DNA from: Nonlabens sp.
GTDB taxonomy: Bacteria; Bacteroidota; Bacteroidia; Flavobacteriales; Flavobacteriaceae
Direction: 5' to 3'
Length of the DNA stretch: 64,000 nt
NCBI RefSeq assembly: GCF_018401815.1
Contig: NZ_JAGYKG010000001.1
Location: 832,388-896,387, forward strand
A program made the position numbers and the translations under genes. Numbering within the stretch: position 1 is the stretch's first letter; every line of letters begins with the position of its first letter. Shown here in pieces: positions 18,498-27,261 of this stretch. The notes under the pieces are model-generated. The model was not told the origin of the DNA. It did no database searches and was given only the letters and a program-made list of their open reading frames with translations.

Positions 18498-20006
18498 ATG
18501 AATGAAAGAAAATATCACTTTATTCTTGTCTTGATAAGTGTAGTGATCGCCGCTACGCTAGCTATACAATTGTACTGGAATTACAACAATTTTCAAGAGT
18601 CTAAAAGGAACTTGGTCTCTGACTTACAAATAAGTCTGGATAAAAGTGTTGATGTATACTATGAGCTCTTAGTTAAAGAAAATAATATAGGTATTATTGT
18701 TAAAGAGACTACTAATCGCAAACCAGAGTTTGATAGACTATTTAGAACCACGGACAGTTTGATGCGTGCCGCTGGACAACGCGGATTTAACCTAGACAAC
18801 AATATCGCTAGTAATATGAGCGAAATTTTTATTGCACAAGGTGGGGACATGGAGACTCTAAACTCTATGGAACCTATGAAAGATCTTTGGAACTTTCCTA
18901 ACTATAATATCAATAAGCCTGATGGTAATTTCATTGAGGTAGAAACGTTTTTTACGGATCAAATCAATCTACAAAAAACGATGTCAACACTCACTGCAAA
19001 AGTAGTAAGAGCTATTCAAGAAAAGGAAATGAATCTGGCACGTATGGATAGTCTCTTTTCTATAAGTCTAGAAAAACAAGGTTGGAAAGTAAATTACAAA
19101 CTTAACATTGCAAAAGCAGATGTTAACAATGAACTAACTAACGAAATAAATGATAACGTACTTAGAGCAAATTCTAAGTTAATCAAAAAAGGAGATGCCC
19201 TTTTACTTCGTTATTCTGGTCTTTCTCCAGAGATTTACAGACTCAACTTAACTGGTATTATTCTCAGTGCATTACTTATCACAGCAGTAGTTTTTTGCCT
19301 TTTTTATCTATTGCAAATTATTAGAAAACAAAAGGCGCTAGGAGAGATGAAAAACGATCTTATTTCTAATATCACTCACGAATTTAAAACACCTATCGCT
19401 ACTGCAAGTGCCGCCTTAGAAGGAGTACAAAGCTTTACTAATAGTGGTGATCAAGTTAAAACAGACCGTTATTTGAGTATGGGCCGCGACCAACTCGTGA
19501 AACTTAATGGTATGGTAGAGCGCATCCTTGAAACGGCTACTTTGGACAGTGATGAGTTAATGTTGCAAAAAAGCGGCGTAGTAATCAATGAACTGATTGA
19601 AGTGATTATACTCAAACACCAAAACCAAACTTCTAAAAAGATCTCTTTTATAGAAGAAAGCAACGCAGTGGTGATCAATGCCGATGCTTTTCATCTAGAA
19701 AACGCCATTAACAACCTTATTGATAATGCGATAAAATATGGTGGTGATCATATTGAAGTACAGCTTTGTATGTATGCAGAATCTATAAGCATAACGGTTA
19801 CTGATGACGGGAACAATTTGAGTTCTAAAGACGTGCGGCTTATTTTTGATAAATTCTACCGAGTAGGGAAAGGAAACCAACACGATGTAAAAGGCTTTGG
19901 GATAGGGTTATTCTATACCAAATCCATCATTGAAAAACACAAGGGTAGCATTACCGCAACTGTACATCCACAAACCTCTTTTAAAATTACTTTGCCTTAT
20001 GAATAA
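18498..20006 (+). CDS. Membrane sensor histidine kinase
   Basis: A 502-residue kinase. One membrane segment lies at about 8-28, a periplasmic sensor region of about 220 residues follows, and a second segment lies at about 252-274. Then come the HisKA domain with the phospho-acceptor His294 (NITHEFKTPIAT) and the ATPase domain with an N box at 402-416, DDGNN at 436-440 and GFGIGL. No clear HAMP domain was seen. It overlaps the response-regulator gene by 8 bp, so they are a cognate pair. The divergent GLPGLI/barrel operon is a plausible target; this is inference from position. Confidence 0.93.
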   Translation: MNERKYHFILVLISVVIAATLAIQLYWNYNNFQESKRNLVSDLQISLDKSVDVYYELLVKENNIGIIVKETTNRKPEFDRLFRTTDSLMRAAGQRGFNLDNNIASNMSEIFIAQGGDMETLNSMEPMKDLWNFPNYNINKPDGNFIEVETFFTDQINLQKTMSTLTAKVVRAIQEKEMNLARMDSLFSISLEKQGWKVNYKLNIAKADVNNELTNEINDNVLRANSKLIKKGDALLLRYSGLSPEIYRLNLTGIILSALLITAVVFCLFYLLQIIRKQKALGEMKNDLISNITHEFKTPIATASAALEGVQSFTNSGDQVKTDRYLSMGRDQLVKLNGMVERILETATLDSDELMLQKSGVVINELIEVIILKHQNQTSKKISFIEESNAVVINADAFHLENAINNLIDNAIKYGGDHIEVQLCMYAESISITVTDDGNNLSSKDVRLIFDKFYRVGKGNQHDVKGFGIGLFYTKSIIEKHKGSITATVHPQTSFKITLPYE

Positions 20007-20685
20007 AAACAGCATCAACATCATACTTGCCGAAGACGAACCTGCTCTAGGAATGATCGTAAAAGAAAGTTTAGAAACTAGAGGTTTTAACGTGCGTCAT
20101 GAATTAAATGGCGTTCTAGCCTTGGAGGCATTTCATGAAAAACAACCCGATATTCTTGTTCTCGATGTCATGATGCCTAAATTAGATGGCTTTGAGTTAG
20201 CAAAAAAAATACGAATGGAAAATGAGGAAATTCCTATCATTTTTCTGACTGCAAAATCACAAACAGAAGATGTGTTAGAAGGGTTTCACGTAGGTGGAAA
20301 CGACTACCTTAAAAAGCCCTTTTCCATGGAAGAGCTCATTGTGCGCATAGAGAATTTACTCAGCAGGCAAACAGTACAAAAAACAGCAGCTATTTATGAG
20401 TTGGGCGATTTTACCTTTAATTTTCCAAAGCAGCAACTTTTATACAAAGGGGAGGTTACAAAACTGACTCATAGAGAGGCTCATTTGCTCTATCACTTAG
20501 TTTTAAAGAAAAACAACGTGCTGGACCGCACCTTTATTCTTAAAAAACTGTGGGGTAATGACGATTTTTTCTCTGGCCGAAGTATGGATGTCTTTATCAC
20601 AAAATTGCGCAAAAAATTAGCGTTAGACGATCAACTAGAAATAGTAAATGTGCGCGGATATGGCTATAAATTAATAACCCCTTAA
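19999..20685 (+). CDS. OmpR-family response regulator
   Basis: A 228-residue regulator. The receiver domain has acidic residues E12-D13-E14, phospho-acceptor D56 (VLDVMMP) and K106. The C-terminal winged helix ends in NVRGYGYKL, typical of the OmpR/PhoB class. I chose the ATG at 19999, inside the end of the kinase gene, because upstream in-frame sequence is kinase code read out of frame. It binds DNA on phosphorylation by the coupled kinase. Confidence 0.94.
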   Translation: MNKNSINIILAEDEPALGMIVKESLETRGFNVRHELNGVLALEAFHEKQPDILVLDVMMPKLDGFELAKKIRMENEEIPIIFLTAKSQTEDVLEGFHVGGNDYLKKPFSMEELIVRIENLLSRQTVQKTAAIYELGDFTFNFPKQQLLYKGEVTKLTHREAHLLYHLVLKKNNVLDRTFILKKLWGNDDFFSGRSMDVFITKLRKKLALDDQLEIVNVRGYGYKLITP

Positions 20686-20726
20686 TCACCTCCTCTTTTT
20701 TAGTTCTTATAGCTAGTTATTAGCCT

Positions 20727-20744
20727 AACAAGGCCCCTTGTTTT
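20727..20744 (+). terminator. Possible terminator after the two-component operon
   Basis: A 7-bp stem AACAAGG/CCTTGTT with a short CC loop, then TTTTCT, about 40 bp after the regulator stop. Confidence 0.4.
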
Positions 20745-20900
20745 CTCGATGAAGAACCTACTTAATGGTAGTAATGGCTTTTTTTCTTCTGATCAAATGA
20801 TCACTTAAAAGAACTTTTAAAACCTAATAATTAATTTTTGGTTCCATGCTTTTAAATAAATTGCTAGAAATATCCACGACATAGTTGTAATTTGCTTTCT

Positions 20901-21686
20901 ATGAAGTGGTCCTATTTCTTATTTTTCATTGGTAGTATCGTACAAGGCCAACAAGTGTACAAAAGTGTTGCCCTCAATGCAGACTATTTTTATGGAGTTG
21001 ACGACTTTGAAGCACTTTATTACGGCAAAAATGGTGCGTTTATTCAACAAGAAGGAAAAGAAACACAAGAGTTTTATGATATACAATTAGGGGATATTAC
21101 CGAAGTAGATTTGCTCAATCCGTTGAGCATATTATTATTTTATAAAGATACCCAAACCGTGGTATTACTGGATAATCGCCTTAATGAAAAGCAGCGTATT
21201 TCTTTAAACCAGCTCTCTCCATCTCGGTTTTTTGAACATGCGAGACTTGCTGGTGAACGACGTCTTTGGCTTCACGATCTGGATCAAAATAGATTGGAAC
21301 TGCATGATTACATCAATAACAAGACGCTTATTAGCACCGCGGTATTAAAAGATAAGGTATCTCAATTGTTGAGTGATTACAATTTTTGCCATGTGGTGAG
21401 TAAGCACCACATAGAGACCTATAATTCTTACGGTAGTAAGACTGCGGTCATGCGGTATGAACAAGGCTCCCTGCTTGATTATGATTTTGGAAGACTCATT
21501 AGCCTTAAAGAGGGGCAAATTAAGGTGTTGACAATGGACAAAGAATACCGCTTTCGCGAAAGCGAGATCACAAATAGAAGGATATCAGAAAAGGAAGTGA
21601 ATTCCCTTTATCTAAAGAACGGAAAACTTTATATTTGGACCGGTAAACGTGTAGACGTGTATACCATCAACCCCTTTAAGAATTAA
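20901..21686 (+). CDS. Secreted protein of unknown function
   Basis: A 261-residue protein with a signal peptide (MKWSYFLFFIGSIVQGQQ). I use the ATG at 20901 rather than a TTG nine bases upstream. The body is rich in short beta strands and the repeated style (VVLLDNRLNEKQRI, LWLHDLDQNRLELH) suggests a beta-propeller-like fold, but no family was recognised with certainty. It lies 2 bp before the deoxynucleoside kinase, so the two are co-transcribed. A palindrome copy near the 3' end encodes YRFRESE. Confidence 0.75.
   Translation: MKWSYFLFFIGSIVQGQQVYKSVALNADYFYGVDDFEALYYGKNGAFIQQEGKETQEFYDIQLGDITEVDLLNPLSILLFYKDTQTVVLLDNRLNEKQRISLNQLSPSRFFEHARLAGERRLWLHDLDQNRLELHDYINNKTLISTAVLKDKVSQLLSDYNFCHVVSKHHIETYNSYGSKTAVMRYEQGSLLDYDFGRLISLKEGQIKVLTMDKEYRFRESEITNRRISEKEVNSLYLKNGKLYIWTGKRVDVYTINPFKN
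21549..21564. repeat. Iterated palindrome copy 4
   Basis: Perfect 16-bp copy inside the secreted-protein gene, read as RFRES. Confidence 0.95.
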
Positions 21687-21688
21687 AC

Positions 21689-22306
21689 ATGCATATAGCC
21701 GTTGCTGGAAATATAGGCGCAGGTAAAACCACACTTACTCAATTGCTTGCCAAGCATTACAAGTGGACTCCTCAATTTGAGGATGTGCTAGAAAACCCCT
21801 ACTTAGAAGATTTCTATCAAGACATGGAACGCTGGTCGTTTAATCTACAGGTGTATTTCTTAAATAGCCGTTTCCGACAAATTTTAGAGATCCGGGAAAG
21901 TGGTAAAAAGATCATTCAAGACCGAACGATATACGAAGACGCCAGCATTTTTGCGCCCAATCTTCATGCAATGGGATTGTTATCACAACGTGATTTTGAT
22001 AATTACAGCTCATTATTTGACCTTATGGAAAAAGTAGTTGCTGCCCCAGATTTATTGATCTACTTGCGCAGTTCTATCCCTAACTTAGTAAATCAAATCC
22101 ACAAACGGGGTCGCGATTATGAAAACAGCATTTCTATAGATTATCTAAGCCGATTAAACGAACGTTATGAAGGATGGGTTCATGGTTATAAGAAGGGGAA
22201 CCTATTGATCATCGATGTAGATGATATTGATTTTGTGAATCATCCTGAAGATTTAGGAGGGATTATCAATAAAATAGATGCGGAGATGACGGGGCTTTTT
22301 GCTTAA
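21689..22306 (+). CDS. Deoxynucleoside kinase
   Basis: A 205-residue kinase of the dNK family, which phosphorylates deoxynucleosides (usually dA or dG in bacteria) for dNTP salvage. Visible motifs are the P-loop GNIGAGKTT (7-15), the DRTIYED catalytic/substrate segment and a lid region with NQIHKRGRDYE. Length is normal. Preceded by the secreted-protein gene with a 2-bp gap and followed by a strong bidirectional hairpin. Confidence 0.9.
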   Translation: MHIAVAGNIGAGKTTLTQLLAKHYKWTPQFEDVLENPYLEDFYQDMERWSFNLQVYFLNSRFRQILEIRESGKKIIQDRTIYEDASIFAPNLHAMGLLSQRDFDNYSSLFDLMEKVVAAPDLLIYLRSSIPNLVNQIHKRGRDYENSISIDYLSRLNERYEGWVHGYKKGNLLIIDVDDIDFVNHPEDLGGIINKIDAEMTGLFA

Positions 22307-22321
22307 TAATTACTGAATTAA

Positions 22322-22367
22322 AAATAACAAAGGCTGTTCTGATAATTTAGAACAGCCTTTGTTATTT
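22322..22367. terminator. Strong bidirectional terminator
   Basis: A perfect 19-bp stem starting AAATAACAAAGGCTG, with an 8-nt loop, 15 bp after the kinase stop. It sits between convergent transcription units (dNK and trpS). Confidence 0.85.
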
Positions 22368-22369
22368 AT

Positions 22370-22543
22370 AAAGTTTTCCAACTTTCCAGAATCTCCAATC
22401 ACGTAGTTAAATGCTATCTCTATACACTAGTGCTTTTCGCTAAAGGCAGAGTCGAGAACTTCTATACAAAAGGGAAAACACGTAAACTCCCATTGTGGCT
22501 CACTAAAAAGGTGATTGCTGTGGTAGAGAACCAGTTCAATTGA
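22370..22543 (+). pseudogene. Possible remnant: C-terminal end of an unidentified gene
   Basis: An uninterrupted frame ends at a TGA at 22541 with protein-like sequence (AKGRVENFYTKGKTRKL, then PLWLTKKVIAVVENQFN). It has no start codon of its own, since it runs straight out of the terminator. It reads like the tail of a real protein whose body has been lost. I do not recognise the family. Confidence 0.3.
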
Positions 22544-22561
22544 TGGATTTAAAACCGCTTA

Positions 22562-23530
22562 TTAATATCCCACTTTAGAACGCACCCTTTTCAATACAGC
22601 ATCTGCAATATGACGTGCTTTAAAAGCTCCTTCTTCAAGTGCCATATCTAATTCATGCCTATTCTCCATTAAGTAATCATAACGCTTTCTAGCCTCGTTA
22701 AAACGTTCACATAGGGCTTCAAACAGGGCCTGCTTTGCATGACCGTAACCATAATTTCCAGCAGCATAATTATTGCGCATTTCTTGAATCTTTTGCTCTG
22801 GAGCAATTAATTGATATAAGGAAAAGACATTACAACTTTCTGTATTTTTAGGCTCTTCAAGTGGTGTGCTATCAGTTTCTATAGACATACACTGCTTGCG
22901 CAACTTTTTATCTGATTGAAAAATATCAATGATATTCCCTCTAGATTTGCTCATTTTACCCCCATCGGTTCCAGGAACAAGGAGCCCGTCTTTTTGAATT
23001 TTGGCCTCAGGCTCTATAAAAGTAGTCCCCATTTTATTATTGAATCTCCCCGCAACATCGCGTGTTATTTCCACGTGTTGCAATTGATCCTTACCCACAG
23101 GAACCACTTCTGCATCATAAAGTAGGATATCTGCAGCCATTAACATAGGATAGGTAAAAAGACCTGCATTTACGTCTTCCAATCGGCCTGCCTTATCCTT
23201 AAAGCTATGTGCAAGAGTGAGCCTTTGATAAGGGTAAAAACAAGCCAGGTACCAGTTCAATTCGGTTACCTGTGGTATATCACTCTGTCTGTAAAACACA
23301 GTTTTACTGATGTCTAGTCCACATGCCAGCCAAGCCGCTGCTGTTGAATACGTATTTTCTCTTAATAATGCTCCATCTTTAATTTGAGTTAGAGAATGCA
23401 TGTCTGCGATAAAAAGAAAGGAATCATTCTTCTGATCTTTGGACATTTCTATCGCTGGTAAAATAGCACCTAGAAGATTCCCCAAGTGAGGTGTACCAGT
23501 AGATTGAACTCCAGTAAGTATTCTTGCCAT
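22562..23530 (-). CDS. trpS: Tryptophan--tRNA ligase
   Basis: A 322-residue class I aminoacyl-tRNA synthetase of normal length. The HIGH-type motif is HLGN (15-18) within TGTPHLGNLLGA, and KMSKS is at 192-196. It charges tRNA-Trp in the cytoplasm. A -7 box lies 17 bp upstream of the start. No leader peptide or T-box was seen. Confidence 0.96.
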   Translation of the reverse strand: MARILTGVQSTGTPHLGNLLGAILPAIEMSKDQKNDSFLFIADMHSLTQIKDGALLRENTYSTAAAWLACGLDISKTVFYRQSDIPQVTELNWYLACFYPYQRLTLAHSFKDKAGRLEDVNAGLFTYPMLMAADILLYDAEVVPVGKDQLQHVEITRDVAGRFNNKMGTTFIEPEAKIQKDGLLVPGTDGGKMSKSRGNIIDIFQSDKKLRKQCMSIETDSTPLEEPKNTESCNVFSLYQLIAPEQKIQEMRNNYAAGNYGYGHAKQALFEALCERFNEARKRYDYLMENRHELDMALEEGAFKARHIADAVLKRVRSKVGY

Positions 23531-23547
23531 GATTTTTAATTGAAGAC

Positions 23548-23555
23548 CAAAGATA
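23548..23555 (-). promoter_or_regulatory. -7 box for trpS
   Basis: TATCTTTG on the minus strand matches TAnnTTTG and lies 17 bp upstream of the trpS start. Confidence 0.5.
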
Positions 23556-23657
23556 ATTAGTAATCGGTATTCCCCATATAGGAATGTCTAATAATCCCGC
23601 TTAAAGTCTGGAAGTATACTGTTTTAAGCGAGATCCTTAAAATAAGATGTCTATGAA

Positions 23658-24425
23658 GTGATAAATTCGTCTATTTTTGATAACTTGAAATGGATACGCT
23701 ACATATTAATGCCTCTATACCGAGTATGGTTTTACCTACTCATGGGCATTCCTATTCTTATTTTCTTTCCGCTGCTATTGATTCTAACTATTTCAGAAAA
23801 AACCTATCCTCTATTTTTTAAAGTTGCCCGTCTTTGGGCCGTTTTCGTTCTGTACGGAATGGGGTTTTGGCCTTCTATTAAAAGAGCCGAACCTATGAAA
23901 AAGTATCAAAGTTATATGCTGGTAGCCAACCATACCAGCATGAGTGATATTATGATGATGTTACTGATCTCCAAGAACCCTTTTGTTTTTGTAGGAAAAA
24001 AAGAACTGGCTAAAATTCCGGTTTTTGGTTTTTTCTATAAACGCACGTGTATCCTCGTCGATAGAAACAATCCTAAAAGTCGTACTGAAGTTTTTAACCG
24101 CGCTAGAAAGCGCATGCAGGATGGCGTAAGCATATGCATCTTTCCAGAAGGTGGTGTTACAGACGATCTCAACATCGTATTGGACACCTTTAAGGATGGT
24201 GCATTTAGACTTGCCATAGAGCATCAAATCCCAGTTCTTCCGGTTACCTTATTTGACAGCAAAAAACGTTTCCCTTTTTATTTTTTTAAAGGAGGTCCGG
24301 GAATCATGAGAGCGCAGGTACATACAGCTCTAGAAACAACAGGGATGAATGTTAACGGAGATAAAGTGCGTTTGCGAGAAAAGGTCAGAACTATCATTCT
24401 TCATTCCTTAGAAAAAGAATCCTAA
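23658..24425 (+). CDS. 1-acyl-sn-glycerol-3-phosphate acyltransferase (PlsC-type)
   Basis: A 255-residue membrane enzyme. The HX4D catalytic motif is H92-D97 (NHTSMSD) and the phosphate-binding block is FPEGGVTD (162-169). It makes phosphatidic acid from lysophosphatidic acid, or acylates a related lipid. An N-terminal hydrophobic segment spans about 22-47. The start is uncertain: GTG at 23658 is the longest; TTG at 23685 and ATG at 23709 are alternatives. Confidence 0.87.
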   Translation: MINSSIFDNLKWIRYILMPLYRVWFYLLMGIPILIFFPLLLILTISEKTYPLFFKVARLWAVFVLYGMGFWPSIKRAEPMKKYQSYMLVANHTSMSDIMMMLLISKNPFVFVGKKELAKIPVFGFFYKRTCILVDRNNPKSRTEVFNRARKRMQDGVSICIFPEGGVTDDLNIVLDTFKDGAFRLAIEHQIPVLPVTLFDSKKRFPFYFFKGGPGIMRAQVHTALETTGMNVNGDKVRLREKVRTIILHSLEKES

Positions 24426-24441
24426 AAATCTAAAAACAGAA

Positions 24442-24469
24442 AAACCGTTCCATGTTACAGAAACGGCTT
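24442..24469 (-). terminator. Possible terminator of the sigma-factor operon
   Basis: An 8-bp stem AAACCGTT/AACGGCTT-type with one pair that is a G-U wobble only in the minus-strand RNA. It is followed on that strand by a T-rich run, about 105 bp past the barrel-protein stop. Confidence 0.4.
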
Positions 24470-24573
24470 CTCATCATCATTGCAAATAATTGAGTTTAAT
24501 TAAATCACCCTCAACACTCTTGTTTTCCTTTTTCACGAAAAATATTAACTGACGTACAATGATTGTCAGCAAA

Positions 24574-26166
24574 TTAAAATCTGTAAATAACACCGCTATG
24601 AATACCTATGGTGTAAGGTCTAAAGGCTGCTGCGTTATTTCTTAATGTACTTAGCTGGTATTTAAATGTAGGCTCTATAAAAGCTCCTAATTGATTGGTA
24701 AAGTCATATCCAAATCCTAACCCAAAATTAGCACTCTGATTAAAGTCATTAAAATTAGTATCTTCCCCTAGCTCCAACCGCTGATTAGCATTTTGAACGG
24801 CTACTGTATTATCAGTTAAAAAAAGAGCACTGACGCCGCCTAATACACTTATTTTAAACTTCCTATTTATCAGGTTGTACTGCAATTCTAATGGTACTTC
24901 TAAATAACCTAGTTGCTGAAAAATCTCTCCTTTAATTCCTTGAAATTGATTGCTTACCAATTCTTGTTCGGTAAAGCCAGTCTCAAACGTTTCATTGAAT
25001 AAATCACTAGTATTAGTGGAGGCGTCACTTACTGCACTAGCGTTATAAACTTGATCCAACTGCTGATCTCGAGAAGCTATACTTAAATTGACCTGATAAT
25101 TAATGCCTTGTGTATTATAAGTCATGTTGATCTGATGGACTCCGGTTCTAAAACTTAATCGAGGTGATAATTCATAACTAAAACCTATTCCATAACTTAG
25201 TTGAACACCCGGATTTTTACCATTATCACTAACTTCATTATTGACCGAGCTACCGCTTAAGCTGTTAGAGTAAACCGGCCCTGCCTGAGTAGTAGCCGCC
25301 CACCTTCCTTTAAAAACATTCTCCTTAATACTGTCTTCCTTTTTCTCTTGAGCAGCAATATCTTCTAAAGTTGGTAGATTCTTTTTAGTGGAATCTATAG
25401 CTGCAATAGCATTCTCAATTACATCATCCTCCACGGTTTGAACTGGGCCACGGTCTATGGAAGTATTATTTACAACAGCCTCTTTTCTAGGGTCAGGAGT
25501 CTCCAGTACAGGCTCTTTTATAGAAGGCTTTGTACTATTCTCTGAGCTGGCTATACCGGCTTCTTGTTCTTTAATCGGTGCTGCTATAAAATTATCTTTT
25601 AAAGCACTAGCCCCTAAAGGCTTTTTATTGTTCCCCTTAGAAGTGGAATAAAGCTGCTTTGGTTGTTCTTGGGCATTATACGAGCCATCTGAAGACTTCT
25701 CAGCTGCCAAGTCGCTCGACTTTAAAGGAAGCTTTGCTCTAGTGTTCACATTAGAATTCTCCTTTAAATTATTCAAGGGTTCTGAGCCAACTTTTGTGTC
25801 CTCAGTTGCTAACTGGGTATCATTAGTTCTTTTCTTAAGGTATGGTACTGCACCTTTATTAAAATACGCTTCATTATTTTTTAGAGCGTTTTGAGGTGTT
25901 GTCTTTGTTTGACTGGGTCTTTCAGAATTAACAAACGGCTGTTGTTTGTTACTCAACTCCTTATCCATACCTACATATAAGCACGTTAATAAGATCGAAA
26001 GTCCCGCAGCGACCCCACCTAGTACCCACCAGAATGGAATAACCCTAGCCTTCTTGTTCTTATCAAGATCTTTTTCAATAGCCTCCCAAACCCTTGATGG
26101 TGGTTGCGCCTCAAAGTCTTTGAATTCTTCTTGAAAAAGTTTATCTATATTTTTCTTTTTACTCAT
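24574..26166 (-). CDS. Inner-membrane-anchored protein with C-terminal outer-membrane barrel-like domain
   Basis: A 530-residue protein encoded 2 bp after an ECF sigma gene. The N-terminus (1-42) is short, charged and cytoplasmic-looking (FQEEFKDFEAQPPSRVWEAI), then one membrane segment at about 43-66. A Ser/Asn/Lys-rich low-complexity stretch runs to about 300. The last 220 residues are a barrel of the PorT/OmpA-N-like type ending HSGVIYRF. The position beside the sigma gene suggests an anti-sigma-like partner, but no zinc-binding anti-sigma domain is visible. How one protein could span both membranes is unclear. Confidence 0.7.
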   Translation of the reverse strand: MSKKKNIDKLFQEEFKDFEAQPPSRVWEAIEKDLDKNKKARVIPFWWVLGGVAAGLSILLTCLYVGMDKELSNKQQPFVNSERPSQTKTTPQNALKNNEAYFNKGAVPYLKKRTNDTQLATEDTKVGSEPLNNLKENSNVNTRAKLPLKSSDLAAEKSSDGSYNAQEQPKQLYSTSKGNNKKPLGASALKDNFIAAPIKEQEAGIASSENSTKPSIKEPVLETPDPRKEAVVNNTSIDRGPVQTVEDDVIENAIAAIDSTKKNLPTLEDIAAQEKKEDSIKENVFKGRWAATTQAGPVYSNSLSGSSVNNEVSDNGKNPGVQLSYGIGFSYELSPRLSFRTGVHQINMTYNTQGINYQVNLSIASRDQQLDQVYNASAVSDASTNTSDLFNETFETGFTEQELVSNQFQGIKGEIFQQLGYLEVPLELQYNLINRKFKISVLGGVSALFLTDNTVAVQNANQRLELGEDTNFNDFNQSANFGLGFGYDFTNQLGAFIEPTFKYQLSTLRNNAAAFRPYTIGIHSGVIYRF

Positions 26167-26168
26167 AA

Positions 26169-26717
26169 TTAGCCGGCATTAGAATTGTGAGATTCCCGCC
26201 ATGTTTGAACCATTAATTGCAAGTGTTTTCTTGCTCGTGCAAGATTAGATTTTGATGTACCCGTGGTGATCTTCATCATCTCTGCTATTTCTTTGTGACT
26301 GTACCCATCCATGACGTACATAGTAAAGACGAGCCGGTATCTTTCTGGCAACTCTTGCACCATAAATAACAACTTTTGAAGCGGCACATCATCTGACTCC
26401 TCTACCTCAACTACTTCTGTATCTTTTAATTGGTCTTCATTTACCAAGTCGTATACTTTTGCACCTCTAAAACGCTGCAGCGCAGTGTTCACTGCTATTC
26501 TTTTACACCATCCTTCAAAAGAGCCTTTGAATTTAAACTGATCTATTTTTTTAAATATGATGATAAAAGTGTCTTGCAAGATGTCCTGAGCTTCTGCTTT
26601 ATTAGGAGCATATCTCAAACAAGATCCATAAAGCTTGGGAGAAATTGCGTGATACAGTTCCTTTTGAGCCTTAGGATCATTTTTTTGACATAATTTAATT
26701 AACTTTTTATTTGGCAC
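26169..26717 (-). CDS. ECF-type RNA polymerase sigma factor
   Basis: A 182-residue sigma-70-family protein. Region 2 is at about 20-85 (QDILQDTFIIIFKKIDQF, EGWCKRIAVNTALQRF). Region 4 is at about 125-170 (LPERYRLVFTMYVMDGYSH, HKEIAEMM). It directs transcription of an extracytoplasmic-response regulon. It sits between a small lipoprotein gene 14 bp upstream and the barrel gene 2 bp downstream, as one operon. Confidence 0.92.
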   Translation of the reverse strand: MPNKKLIKLCQKNDPKAQKELYHAISPKLYGSCLRYAPNKAEAQDILQDTFIIIFKKIDQFKFKGSFEGWCKRIAVNTALQRFRGAKVYDLVNEDQLKDTEVVEVEESDDVPLQKLLFMVQELPERYRLVFTMYVMDGYSHKEIAEMMKITTGTSKSNLARARKHLQLMVQTWRESHNSNAG

Positions 26718-26731
26718 AATTTAAAGTTCGA

Positions 26732-27151
26732 TCATTCTTCAACAGGAATGGTGTATTCTAAATATGTTGCTTGATTAGTTACATCTAAACCATTAAAAAA
26801 TTTAAATACATAAGTACCATTACTCGCTGCTAGAAAGCTTAGATCTCTTTGTGTTCTTACTAAACCCTCCTCACAATCAGTATACGTTGTAGAAGCTACT
26901 ACAGTAATAATCCTCTCATTAAGATTAGAGCTTACCTCAAAACCTGCAAACTGTTGACAATTATTTGTAAAATCAAATATCACCGGAATCGTATGGGTCT
27001 GTCCAAAAGTGAATGCTTGTGGTAGTTCTACACTAACTACAGGAATCACTTCATAATTAACAACCGGTACCTCACCATCATCAATACTACAAGCATATAG
27101 CATAAGCGTTGAGATGGCTAGGACCGTTAAGATTTTATAGTTCATATTCAT
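26732..27151 (-). CDS. Small lipoprotein of unknown function
   Basis: A 139-residue lipoprotein with acylated Cys at residue 21 followed by SIDDGE. A second Met at residue 3 (27145) is an equally possible start. The rest is beta-rich with two Cys that could pair (NNCQQF, TDCEEG). No family was recognised. It is first in the operon with the ECF sigma factor, so it may be a sensor or a target of that system. Confidence 0.7.
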   Translation of the reverse strand: MNMNYKILTVLAISTLMLYACSIDDGEVPVVNYEVIPVVSVELPQAFTFGQTHTIPVIFDFTNNCQQFAGFEVSSNLNERIITVVASTTYTDCEEGLVRTQRDLSFLAASNGTYVFKFFNGLDVTNQATYLEYTIPVEE

Positions 27152-27208
27152 TTTAGTATTACATAAGGGAGATGCCTCCTTTTACAAAAGGTTGCGTCAG
27201 TATCTGAA

Positions 27209-27239
27209 AAAACCGCTAGCGATAAACGCTAGCGGTTTT
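27209..27239 (-). terminator. recA terminator
   Basis: A perfect 13-bp stem AAAACCGCTAGCG with a 5-nt ATAAA loop and a T-run on the minus strand, 23 bp after the recA stop. Confidence 0.85.
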
Positions 27240-27261
27240 AAAAGTGAATAGTACTAGTATT

